Positions 25,401 through 33,444 of a DNA stretch of 64,000 bases are shown piece after piece. Each line of letters begins with the position of its first letter. Position 1 is the stretch's first letter. The translations under genes were made by a program, and so were the position numbers. The notes beneath the pieces are model-generated. The model worked only from the letters and a program-made list of their open reading frames with translations, had not been told where the DNA came from and did not search any database. Origin of the DNA: an uncultured bacterium (GTDB lineage: Bacteria; Planctomycetota; UBA8742; UBA2392); NCBI GenBank assembly GCA_938014885.1, contig CALLQI010000003.1, positions 1-64,000 of the forward strand, given 5' to 3'.

Positions 25401-27077
25401 ATGCCTGACGTGGAATTCAAGGCGCCGGGGCCGGGCGTTTGGGAACTTGAGCAGACGCACTTTGCCAAGCCGGCCACGCGGTTTATCGCCGACGTGTTCC
25501 CCGATGCGCTTTCCAGGGGCTTCGGCGAGGGCACCAAGCGCTACGGCCTGCTGTTGGACACGCTGCGCGTGGGTATGGTCAACGACTTCTGCTACAACAA
25601 GTTCTGCCCCGTGGGCGCGCCTGAGAACGCCAAGGGCCCGCCGCCGAAGTTCATCTTCAAGCTGCTGACCAAGCTGCACCCGGAAATTCGCCGCCGCGTG
25701 AAGGCCGGCGCGCTGGTGTTTGAGAAAAAACTCTGGCGCGAGGACATGCAGCGCTGGGACGAAAAGGTCAAGCCAGACTCGATCGCCCGGCAGACGCGCC
25801 TGCAGCGGGTGGATCTGCCCAAGCTCAGCGACGCCGAGTTCATCCAGCACCTGCAAGACGTGCGCGACAATCACGTCGAGATGATCTATCGCCACCACAT
25901 CTTCACCGTGCCCTCGTGCTTTCCGGTCGGCTACTTCCTCTCAGAGGTCCAGCAGTGGACGGGCCTGCCTTCGGGCGCGGTGCTGGGGCTGCTCAAGGGT
26001 GCCGCGCCAATTTCGCGCGGGGTCGCCGCCAAGGAGCTTGAGGGCTTGCGCAACGCCATGCAGTCGGCCGGCATAGCCGACGCGCCCCAAGGTAAGCCCG
26101 CGCAACATGTGCTCGATGACCTGAAGTCCAAGTCCGGCGTGGGCGAAGCACTGACCCAGTTCCTGGACACCGTGGGTTACCGCATGGTTTCGGGCTATGA
26201 CGTGGCCGAAAGGTACGCGCTGGAAATGCCCGACATGCTGGTGAAGACCATCTTCACGGGCACCGCCGACAAGGCCAACCGCGAGGCCGACTTCGCCAGG
26301 CGCCGCGACGAATTGCGCGAGAAAGTACCGCAGGACAAACGCGCCAGGTTTGACGAGCTGTTGGAAGAGGCGCGCTTTGTGCACCGTCTGCGCGACGAAC
26401 GCGGCATGTACAACGACCTGTGGGCCGCGGGGCTTTCACGCCGCGCGCTGCTTGAGGCCGGGCGAAGGCTGAAAGAGAACGGCGCGCTGCCCGACGCCGA
26501 ACTTGCCATCTACGCGACCTGCGCCGAGCTGGTGTCGCTGTTGAAAGGCGAGAAGTCGCCCGCCGTGGCGGAACTCCAGCGACGCAAGCAGTGGCGCGAG
26601 ACCAAGACCATCGCCGACGCGCCCGCGTTTCTGGGCGGCACCCCGTCTGCGCCACCGCCGGACGACTGGCTGCCGGTGAAGGCGCGGGCCAATTCGCGCG
26701 CGATAAGCACCGTGATCCGCGAGCTGTTTGATGCCTCGACCAAGGCGAACACGAACAAGTCCGTTGAGGGCATCCCCGTGCACCCGGGTATTTACGAAGG
26801 CCCCGCCCGCATCGTGAACGACCCCAACGACTTTGACCGCCTGCAGCAGGGCGACGTGCTGGTGGCGCGCACCACGGGCCCCGCCTTCAACGTGGTGTTG
26901 CCGCTGCTGGGCGCGATTGTGACGGACCGCGGCGGCCAGCTTTCGCACGCGGCGATTGTGGCGCGCGAGTATGGCATCCCGGCCGTAGTGGGCACCCGCG
27001 AAGCCACGACCAAGTTCGCCGATGGCGCGCGGGTGCGCGTCAACGGCGACAAGGGCACGGTTGAGTTGCTGGCATGA
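25401..27077 (+). CDS. PEP-utilising phosphohistidine-domain protein (rifampin-phosphotransferase-like part)
   Basis: 558 residues. The C-terminal 90 residues form the swivelling phosphohistidine domain: GDVLVARTTGPAFNVVLP and GGQLSHAAIVAREYGIPAVV with the phospho-acceptor His at about 516. The long N-terminal helical part (HFAKPATRFIADVFPDAL; KSKSGVGEALTQFLDTVGYR) resembles the substrate-binding middle of rifampin phosphotransferase and related dikinases. It lacks the ATP-grasp domain, which the next gene supplies, and the PEP-binding barrel of true PEP synthase. GGGGGAGG precedes ATG 25401. It overlaps the next gene by four bases. Confidence 0.85.
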   Translation: MPDVEFKAPGPGVWELEQTHFAKPATRFIADVFPDALSRGFGEGTKRYGLLLDTLRVGMVNDFCYNKFCPVGAPENAKGPPPKFIFKLLTKLHPEIRRRVKAGALVFEKKLWREDMQRWDEKVKPDSIARQTRLQRVDLPKLSDAEFIQHLQDVRDNHVEMIYRHHIFTVPSCFPVGYFLSEVQQWTGLPSGAVLGLLKGAAPISRGVAAKELEGLRNAMQSAGIADAPQGKPAQHVLDDLKSKSGVGEALTQFLDTVGYRMVSGYDVAERYALEMPDMLVKTIFTGTADKANREADFARRRDELREKVPQDKRARFDELLEEARFVHRLRDERGMYNDLWAAGLSRRALLEAGRRLKENGALPDAELAIYATCAELVSLLKGEKSPAVAELQRRKQWRETKTIADAPAFLGGTPSAPPPDDWLPVKARANSRAISTVIRELFDASTKANTNKSVEGIPVHPGIYEGPARIVNDPNDFDRLQQGDVLVARTTGPAFNVVLPLLGAIVTDRGGQLSHAAIVAREYGIPAVVGTREATTKFADGARVRVNGDKGTVELLA

Positions 27078-27886
27078 ATCCCACGCCGCTGAACGAAGCC
27101 CACGACGAAGCGCACTACGGCGGCAAGGCCAGCAAGCTTGCGCGGTCATTGTGTGCAGGTTTGCCTGTGCCGCCGGGGTTCGCGCTTGGCACCACGCATG
27201 TTGAGGCGCTCGCAGTCGGCCACGAGGAAGCCCACGCGCACCTGCGCGCGCATTTCGCGGCATTGGGCGGGCCCTGCGCGGTGCGCAGCTCGGCCATCGG
27301 CGAAGACTCCGAGACTGCCAGCTTCGCGGGCCAGCACCTGACGCTGCTCAATGTGCGCGATCAGGACGCCGTGCACCCGGCCGTAATGCGCGTCCGCGAA
27401 TCGGCGCACACGCAATCCGCTCGCGAGTACCGGCGCAAGCTGGGCATGGACGGCCATCCCCGGATCGCGGTTGTTGTGCAGCGCATGATTGAGCCCGATT
27501 GCGCGGGCGTCATGTTCACCCGCGACCCGCTGACCGGCGCAGACGAGCGCGTGATTGAGGCCGCGTGGGGCCTGGGCGAAGCCGTGGTCGCGGGCTTGGT
27601 GGTGCCCGACCATTACGCCGTAGATGCAGCCGGAAAAGTCCTGCGCCGCCGCATTGGCGAAAAGGACCTCGCCCTGCGCAGCAACTCTGCCGGTGGCACG
27701 ATTGAAGAAGCCGTGGACTCGCAACTCGTGAACGCCCCGTGCCTGAGTGATGCCAACCTGCTGCAGCTGCACCGCCTGGGCTCATTGTGCGAGAGCCACT
27801 TCGGCCGCGGCCTCGACCTTGAGTGGGCGTTTGCCGGCGGGCGGCTATACCTGCTGCAATGCCGCGCGATGACCCGCAACCGCTGA
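27074..27886 (+). CDS. PEP-synthase-type ATP-binding domain protein
   Basis: 270 residues, a stand-alone PPDK/PEP-synthase N-terminal ATP-grasp domain. Motifs include GGKASKLARSLCAGLPVPPG, AVRSSAIGEDSETASFAGQH, QRMIEPDCAGVMFTRDP, EAAWGLGEAVVAGLVVPDHY and a final DLEWAFAGGRLYLLQCR. It would pass the beta-phosphate of ATP to the histidine of the preceding protein. The two genes carry the three domains of a rifampin-phosphotransferase-like enzyme in swapped order and as separate chains. It ends in TGATG shared with the exporter gene. Confidence 0.88.
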   Translation: MNPTPLNEAHDEAHYGGKASKLARSLCAGLPVPPGFALGTTHVEALAVGHEEAHAHLRAHFAALGGPCAVRSSAIGEDSETASFAGQHLTLLNVRDQDAVHPAVMRVRESAHTQSAREYRRKLGMDGHPRIAVVVQRMIEPDCAGVMFTRDPLTGADERVIEAAWGLGEAVVAGLVVPDHYAVDAAGKVLRRRIGEKDLALRSNSAGGTIEEAVDSQLVNAPCLSDANLLQLHRLGSLCESHFGRGLDLEWAFAGGRLYLLQCRAMTRNR

Positions 27887-29283
27887 TGCCCGACACCTTG
27901 CCCGAGAAAAGACTACCGATGCCGGCGCTCGCGGGCATGGTGCTGGCCGCGTCGCTCGCGCCGCTGGGCAGCACCATGATGGCCGTGGCCATGCCCGCGA
28001 TTGCTGCCGATGTCGGGCGCAGCGACACCGAAGTGACCCAGTGGCTGGTCGCGGGCTATCTGATCACCAACATCGCACTGCAAAGCCCCGGCGGAAAGCT
28101 GGGCGACCTGGCCGGCCACAGCCGCGCGCTGCTCATCGGCCTGGCGCTGGTTGCCGCGGGAAGCGTGCTGGGCTGGCTTGTATCGGCGCTGCCGGCGCTG
28201 GTGACCGCGCGGGTGTTGATGGCCGCCGGCGGCGCGGCCACGGTGCCGGCCGTCATGGCCATGCTGCGCAATGCCGTGACCCCGGAGCGCCGCGCCCGCG
28301 CCTTCGGAACATTTGGCGCTTGCATGGGGATTGCGGCCGCCGTGGGCCCGCTGGTTGGCGGGGCGCTGCTGACGTGGCTTGACTGGCGCGCGCTGTTCGC
28401 CGCCAACCTGCCGGTGGTCGCGCTGTCTGTGGCGCTGGTGCTGTTCCATCGAGCGCCCGCAGCGGCCGCACAACCCCGGCCGAAGTTCGACTGGCTCGGC
28501 AGCCTGCTGGTAGCGGTCGGGTTGGGTGCGGTCGTGGCTGCACCGCGCCTGCCGGGAATTGGTTTGTGGGTGGGTGTTGGCGGTGTTGCGTTGTTGCTGG
28601 TGTTCGGCTGGGTTGAGACGCGCGTGGCCGCGCCGGTGGTGGACCTGAGGCTGTTCAGGCGCCCGGCATTCGTTGCGGGCGGGGGCACGATTGCGCTGCA
28701 GAACCTGGCCATGTACGCGCTGCTGTTTCAGCTGCCCATTTTCTTTGCCAAGGCCCGCTTGCTTGAGCCCGGTGCAATCGGCCCGGCGCTGCTGGCGTTG
28801 ACGCTGGCCATGGTTGCGGCGTCGCTGGTTGCCGGGCGCGTGTCAGAGCGCATCGGAGCGCGGGCGCAGGTGTTGCTGGGTTCGCTGCTGGGGCTTGGCG
28901 GCCTGTGGTGGTTTCGCGACTTCGCCGCGATCCGGACGCCGGTGGACGTGGTCCCCGGCCTGCTTCTGATGGGGACGGGCATAGGCCTGTCGTCGCCGCC
29001 GTCGCAAGCCGCGGCCATGGGCGCGGTAGCGCGAGAGAACTCGGGCATGGCCGGCGGCGTGCTGTCCACCATGCGCTACCTGGGAGGAATCGCGGGCATC
29101 GCGGCCATGGGAGCACTAGTGGCCGACGCCGCCAGCCCAGCCAGCCACGATCTGCCAGTATACGTGTACGCCGGAGCCCTGGCGGCCGCCGCAGCACTCG
29201 CACTGATGCTGCCCGGCCGAACAAAGGCCAAAGCCAACCCGTCAGAAGAAAGCCCAAACAACGAAAAGCGCCCGGTCAATTGA
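27886..29283 (+). CDS. MFS transporter, DHA2-like drug exporter
   Basis: 465 residues with about 14 hydrophobic segments, as in the DHA2 drug-proton antiporters. Motif A-like sequence GGKLGDLAGHSRALL follows segment 2, and motif C-like GIAAAVGPLVGGALLTWLDW lies in segment 5 (the GxxxGPxxGG element). It is coupled by TGATG to the ATP-grasp gene, so phosphotransfer and efflux are co-expressed, which would fit modification and expulsion of one small molecule. The stop codon lies inside a 24-base palindrome. Confidence 0.88.
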   Translation: MPDTLPEKRLPMPALAGMVLAASLAPLGSTMMAVAMPAIAADVGRSDTEVTQWLVAGYLITNIALQSPGGKLGDLAGHSRALLIGLALVAAGSVLGWLVSALPALVTARVLMAAGGAATVPAVMAMLRNAVTPERRARAFGTFGACMGIAAAVGPLVGGALLTWLDWRALFAANLPVVALSVALVLFHRAPAAAAQPRPKFDWLGSLLVAVGLGAVVAAPRLPGIGLWVGVGGVALLLVFGWVETRVAAPVVDLRLFRRPAFVAGGGTIALQNLAMYALLFQLPIFFAKARLLEPGAIGPALLALTLAMVAASLVAGRVSERIGARAQVLLGSLLGLGGLWWFRDFAAIRTPVDVVPGLLLMGTGIGLSSPPSQAAAMGAVARENSGMAGGVLSTMRYLGGIAGIAAMGALVADAASPASHDLPVYVYAGALAAAAALALMLPGRTKAKANPSEESPNNEKRPVN

Positions 29284-29345
29284 CCGGGCGCCTCAGCTTG
29301 GTAGGGGAGCCTGTTCTGCACTTGAATATGGAGTCGAGTTGAGAT
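29268..29345 (-). repeat. palindrome-plus-tail element, copy A
   Basis: Arms GCGCCCGGTC and GACCGGGCGC around AATT (29268-29291), followed on the plus side by a tail starting CCTCAGCTTGGTAGGGG. On the minus strand the tail reads as peptide NSTPYSSAEQAPLPS and a stop just before the hairpin, which is then followed by TTTT. It covers the MFS stop and the first part of the 300-base gap before the oxidoreductase; the rest of that gap has a degenerate minus-strand frame starting MHAETTCLFRH, like the N termini of the TPR proteins at 60-62.7 kb. Confidence 0.75.
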
Positions 29346-29586
29346 GGGCATTGGTCGGGCAGCGGTCGTTGTAAGAGCATACGACATTGGGCTTGCCGGG
29401 CAGCGTGTGGCGGAAGAGGCAGGTGGTTTCGGCGTGCATGGGAGCGACTGCCTCGCAGACTGACCTTCCTGGTTCGTCATCATGACGAGAGTCGAATGAC
29501 AGGGGCTTCTTCGCATGCCAGCGCTCGAGGTCGAGCTTCCTCGTCTGATCGGAGCCTGCACGATTCTGTCAAGGGACTCCTCCATC

Positions 29587-30576
29587 CTATTGGGCCCTGC
29601 GTGTAAGCATGACCTGCTTTCCAGTTACCCGGTTGTGTTCCATGTCGTCATGGGCGCGGGAAATGTCCTCCATCCCGTAGACCTTCGCCGGCCAAGCTAT
29701 CTCGCCTCGGTGAATGGCCAATGCGATCTCTGACAATACCTCGCTCGGCAGGTTGCTTGCTCCGCCTCCATAGGCGGTCAGCCGGACGCCTGTCGGGATG
29801 AATTCAATCGGGTAGAACCGCTCCACGATCCACTTGTTCGACAGCATTCCCGTGAAGCAGGTTGTACCACCTGGTCGACACGCACCAAGCGTATCGCGCA
29901 GCGTTGGTGCGCCAACGAGCTCAAGGGCACCATCGACGCCGCCCGGAACGAGCTCCCGAACTTTGGCGGCTATGTCTCCATCGTCGACAATGACGTGATC
30001 CACCCCAATTGCACGAAGTTCGTCGGCACGTTCGGGGCGCCTGGTAGTGGATAGAACTGTCGTACCCTGACGCTTCGCCAGAATCGCCGCCATCAAACCT
30101 ACGGAAGACGTACCGCCACGAATCAACAGCGTTCCACCCTCCCGAATTCCAACGCCAACCGTCAGCGATCCCCATGCTGTCTGCAGCACTTCTGGAAGTG
30201 AGCCCAGACGGGCCCAGTCGAGCTCCGTTTCCACAGAGATCACGCACTGCTCAGGCACAAGCGTGTACTCGGCGTAGCCGCCATCAAAGGACCGCCCCAT
30301 GCCACCGACCATGGCTACTGCTTTCGAACCAACGTTGAAGCTGGTTCCAGGTGCTGCCTCGATGATGCCGGCGGCTTCGATCCCGAGCACCCGCGGGAAC
30401 GTCACGTCCGGGCCAGCAAGGCCGAGTCGAGTGTGCAGCTCAGAGCGGTTTAGACCAAACGCCTCAACCCGGAGCAGCACCCATCCTGCCTTCGGTTCAG
30501 GTTTGGGGACGTCTCGAATCTTAAGCGCGCTGGGTGGTCCCGGCGCGTCGAGAACGACTGCACGCATTGTTTCCAT
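29587..30576 (-). CDS. zinc-type alcohol dehydrogenase / quinone oxidoreductase-like protein (MDR)
   Basis: 329 residues. Start METMRAVVLDAPGPPSALKI, then VEAFGLNRSELHTRLGLAGP and FPRVLGIEAAGIIE are the GroES-like part of medium-chain reductases. The nucleotide fold has LLIRGGTSSVGLMAAILAKR. The catalytic zinc ligands are not seen, so it is closer to NADPH quinone oxidoreductases. AAGGGG precedes ATG 30576; the upstream gene ends two bases before it. The unit diverges from a MarR gene, a common pattern for electrophile-sensing control. Confidence 0.85.
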   Translation of the reverse strand: METMRAVVLDAPGPPSALKIRDVPKPEPKAGWVLLRVEAFGLNRSELHTRLGLAGPDVTFPRVLGIEAAGIIEAAPGTSFNVGSKAVAMVGGMGRSFDGGYAEYTLVPEQCVISVETELDWARLGSLPEVLQTAWGSLTVGVGIREGGTLLIRGGTSSVGLMAAILAKRQGTTVLSTTRRPERADELRAIGVDHVIVDDGDIAAKVRELVPGGVDGALELVGAPTLRDTLGACRPGGTTCFTGMLSNKWIVERFYPIEFIPTGVRLTAYGGGASNLPSEVLSEIALAIHRGEIAWPAKVYGMEDISRAHDDMEHNRVTGKQVMLTRRAQ

Positions 30577-30578
30577 CT

Positions 30579-31106
30579 TCAGCCCCTTGGTTGAGTCGTC
30601 GAGAAGATGTACCGGCCGATGCGCCACTCGGCCGACTCATCTGCTCGCATTAGCAGGAACATTTCCTGGTTGCCCTCCGACACTTTAGCATCGTCTGCAA
30701 TGATGGTCGTTGTACCAGCGCTACGAGTTCGGGCGTATGCGACCGTTGGAGAGACAACGACTACTTCGTCGATTTCGAACGCGATGTCCAGCCGTATCAT
30801 GCTCAGAATCTCGCGATAGGCCGCTTCGACCTGTTTGTGCCCGATTGCCGGTTTCCGGTGTTGAGCCATGAATACACCATCCTCGGCATAGAGCTCGACG
30901 ATTGCTTCGACATCTGCTGCGTTCAGTGCTGACTCGTACCTGCGAAGGAGACTCGTTGCGGACTGAACATGTTGAGTCTGACCGAGTGACGTGCTGCTGG
31001 CGTTAGTTGACACAGTTTCTCCTCGTTGTGTTGACGCGCATCCTGAGGCGAAGCCCAGGATGAGAGCGATGACGATTGTGAGGTTTGGAAAGTCAGTGCG
31101 CTTCAT
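30579..31106 (-). CDS. NTF2-like (SnoaL/DUF4440-type) lipoprotein
   Basis: 175 residues. The signal peptide ends in a lipobox (GFASGC). The mature part is an NTF2-like cone: LLRRYESALNAADVEAIVEL, YAEDGVFMAQHRKPAIGHKQ, FEIDEVVVVSPTVAYARTRS. Such domains bind small molecules or act as simple lyases and isomerases; none can be named here. AGGAG lies before ATG 31106. It is the promoter-proximal gene of a two-gene unit with the oxidoreductase. Confidence 0.8.
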   Translation of the reverse strand: MKRTDFPNLTIVIALILGFASGCASTQRGETVSTNASSTSLGQTQHVQSATSLLRRYESALNAADVEAIVELYAEDGVFMAQHRKPAIGHKQVEAAYREILSMIRLDIAFEIDEVVVVSPTVAYARTRSAGTTTIIADDAKVSEGNQEMFLLMRADESAEWRIGRYIFSTTQPRG

Positions 31107-31290
31107 TTCGTTCTCCTTGAGGTTCGCCCAAAATGCGCAGTTGGTTGCGGCGGCAAAGTCAACAGCCCTCCATCATGGCGGGCCGACCCCCACCGGCTCT
31201 CCCGAATGCAGTCCCCTGCCTGGCGAGCGCGCATTCATGTCCGAGAGCCACTTCTGGAGGGCCCGACGGAGGTGCCCTCCATGAAGACAG

Positions 31291-31329
31291 TTGAACATGC
31301 GAGCGACCGTTATATATTCCACGGAATGT
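31291..31329 (+). promoter_or_regulatory. marR promoter with overlapping candidate operator
   Basis: TTGAAC (31291-31296), 16 bases, TATATT (31313-31318). The inverted repeat ATTCC-AC-GGAAT (31316-31327) overlaps the -10 and start region, where a bound MarR dimer would block transcription. It lies in the gap between the divergent regulator and the oxidoreductase unit. Confidence 0.5.
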
Positions 31330-31347
31330 AGTTTCTTGGGGAAGAGC

Positions 31348-31794
31348 ATGATGATCGATTCAGCGAAGCTGTTTAGCGAGCTGATCCGGTTCGAAACGGA
31401 GTTATGGAACGTCGTCGCAGAGCGCCTGCGATCCGAGCACGGTCTTGCGCTCACCTGGTTTGAACCAATGCAGGTGATCGCCTGCAAGCGTAACTGCAGG
31501 GTTCACGATGTCGTGGAAGCGCTTGCGATTACCGTTGGAGGAGCGAGCAAGCTCGTCGATCGGATCGAGGCGGCCGGGTTGTGTCGGCGACGGGTTAATC
31601 CTGAGGATCGCCGGTCGTCATTTATAGACCTGACAGATAAAGGAGAGCGACTTCTAGAGGCAGCGTCACGCACGTTCGCCAAGGAAGTCGAGAGTCGACT
31701 CCGATCCCCTCTGACGTCACAACGTTATCAGGAGTTCGCTCTCACGCTTCTCGAACTGCGGAACAGACTCAAAGCAGGGAACTTTCAGGAGTAG
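31348..31794 (+). CDS. MarR-family transcriptional regulator
   Basis: 148 residues. The winged-helix core reads CRVHDVVEALAITVGGASKL, VDRIEAAGLCRRRVNPEDRR and SSFIDLTDKGERLL, the last two being the MarR wing. Two ATGs are adjacent (31348 and 31351) with GGGGAAG upstream. Divergence from the NTF2-like/oxidoreductase unit and the palindrome at 31316-31327 suggest that it represses itself and that unit until a ligand or oxidant releases it. Confidence 0.88.
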   Translation: MMIDSAKLFSELIRFETELWNVVAERLRSEHGLALTWFEPMQVIACKRNCRVHDVVEALAITVGGASKLVDRIEAAGLCRRRVNPEDRRSSFIDLTDKGERLLEAASRTFAKEVESRLRSPLTSQRYQEFALTLLELRNRLKAGNFQE

Positions 31795-32512
31795 GGCTGC
31801 AGCAAACTCGCGCAGCTCTGCTTCGACGCTTATCATCCATGTGCGTCCCGAAGTGTCCGTTCAACCCATTTCTAGGCACTCCATGGGTCTCGTCCCGCCC
31901 GGTCAAAGTTGCCGGTCGTCAGCGGTGATGGCTGTCGCGCGCCAAAACTCGAATGAGGCGACAAGAGCGCATCTCCCCCAAGAGTGTCGGCAGCGCCAAG
32001 CAACTGCCGGTGAACGTGTGAGCTTCGGTGATGGTAGCGGGATGTGGCGGCGGGCGACTCGGACCAGCGAGCTCGATCAGGGGCGCAAGTTCTCTTGAAG
32101 CCTGAAGTTGAAAGCGCCCGGTCAATTGACCGGACTCCTCAGTTAGGTAGCGGTGGCCCGATGGAGGGTGGTTTGCGCGGGTGCGACTTTTTGGATGGCT
32201 ACGCGCCCGGTTGGCGCACAGGTCTCGGCTAGAGAGACGGTTACGCCCCATGCTTTTGCGGTGTTTGAGTGCGTGCGTGTCTTATGGTTACAGGGCAAAC
32301 TGGGTGCCGGGACTCTCGGAGATCAGCACTGCCCCGACGAAAGTTGTTAGTGACGGGCAAGACCGCAGGTCCACTTAGGCGAGCCTGACAGCATGCCCGA
32401 GCGCCTTTTCTAGCAGGCTTCCGTCCGGTTCAACAAGTTCTGCCCCGAAGGAAAGACTACCGGCTCTTGGAATAACGTAGGACACCCAATCTGGATGGGA
32501 CGAACCACTTGC
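31795..32512. other. 718-base gap, no gene supported
   Basis: Between the marR stop and the stop of the converging HEAT-repeat gene. Open frames here are short and mutually overlapping and do not look protein-like. The only recognisable feature is copy B of the palindrome-plus-tail element at 32114-32150. Confidence 0.5.
32114..32150 (-). repeat. palindrome-plus-tail element, copy B (partial)
   Basis: GCGCCCGGTCAATTGACCGG followed by ACTCCTCAG; the last bases of the right arm are changed, so the hairpin is shorter. The tail GGTAGCGGTGGCCCGA matches copy C and then diverges. On the minus strand the end still reads GPPLPN and a stop, then the hairpin and TTTC. Confidence 0.7.
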
Positions 32513-33277
32513 CTATCTGCGCTGCGCATGGGGTACGGCTGCCAAGGCCTCTACCGCGTGGCGAGACAACTCTGAATCGTCCCCTCGAGCGAGCACTTGC
32601 AAGTACTCCATTGCCTCAGGAATGGTTGTTTGCGACAACAACAGAATGGCTCGCAGGCGATGTCCGCGCGAAGTATCTGGTGCCCTTGCGAAGGCGAGCA
32701 CGGCCTCGTCGGCCTTGGGATCTTCGAGGAACGCCAGAGCCTGAATCGCCAACCAGCGCTCGATCTTGCCTGGTTCAGCGGCACGCAGCAAGTCATCGAG
32801 CAAGGCTTCGTCCGGGGCATGTGCGCATGCTCGCAGCCCACCACGTGAGATCTCGGAGAATGGGCTGTTGATGGCCCGCCTCAGTACGCTCTGGCGCGAC
32901 TCTGGTCCAGTTCGCTCAGCCAACGTCATGGCCACCTGGAAGGCCCGCTCACGCACTTCTGATTCGTTACTCGACTCCATGGCGGACAACGCTTGAGCAA
33001 GGGATGCCACCGCATCTGTACCTTCCAATAGCGCATCCAACTCAGCGAGCCTTTGGGTGCTGGTTGGCAGTGTGGGTAACTCGGCAGTCCGCCGAGGCTT
33101 GATCCCTTCGATATCTGCAAGTACCGGATGCTCCGCATCGCCGGAAGCCGATTCATCCAATTCTGTTGTCGGGGTTCTGGAAGGCTTGTCCATGGCGTGC
33201 TGCAGAAAAAAAGTCGCAACGCCACCAGCCGTAGCGAGCAACAACACCAGACATGGAATCACAAGTCGCGACCGCAT
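32513..33277 (-). CDS. HEAT-repeat protein with N-terminal signal anchor
   Basis: 254 residues from ATG 33277. A short basic start and hydrophobic segment (LVIPCLVLLLATAGGVATFF) anchor it in the inner membrane or export it. The rest is helical with HEAT-like pairs: ERAFQVAMTLAERTGPESRQ, ERWLAIQALAFLEDPKADEA, HRLRAILLLSQTTIPEAMEY. Such repeats serve as protein-binding scaffolds. A TTG twelve codons upstream is an alternative start. No partner gene is obvious. Confidence 0.7.
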   Translation of the reverse strand: MRSRLVIPCLVLLLATAGGVATFFLQHAMDKPSRTPTTELDESASGDAEHPVLADIEGIKPRRTAELPTLPTSTQRLAELDALLEGTDAVASLAQALSAMESSNESEVRERAFQVAMTLAERTGPESRQSVLRRAINSPFSEISRGGLRACAHAPDEALLDDLLRAAEPGKIERWLAIQALAFLEDPKADEAVLAFARAPDTSRGHRLRAILLLSQTTIPEAMEYLQVLARGDDSELSRHAVEALAAVPHAQRR

Positions 33278-33334
33278 GGGGCTGCGTGTAGCACGGTGTG
33301 ATATCGGAGTCAAGCGTGCAACATGTGCAATTCG

Positions 33335-33363
33335 TTGATACGTTAGTGAGAAAGGGGTGTATT
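33335..33363 (+). promoter_or_regulatory. candidate sigma-70-type promoter of the rhs gene
   Basis: TTGATA (33335-33340), 17 bases, TGTATT (33358-33363), about 80 bases before the GTG start. The -35 box matches five of six consensus bases, the -10 box four. This region is AT-rich compared with its surroundings. Confidence 0.4.
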
Positions 33364-33444
33364 TTCCATTTGTCGGTGTCGCTCAGGTTTTTAGTGTGCC
33401 CGCCAGTACCAGTCACATTGAACTGTCGCTAGCTGGAGACTGTC

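Noticed and set aside
29268..29291. Palindrome as an integron attC or phage attachment site
   Set aside because: No integrase gene, no R-box pattern and no target-site duplication were seen; a terminator-like role on the minus strand explains the T-run better.
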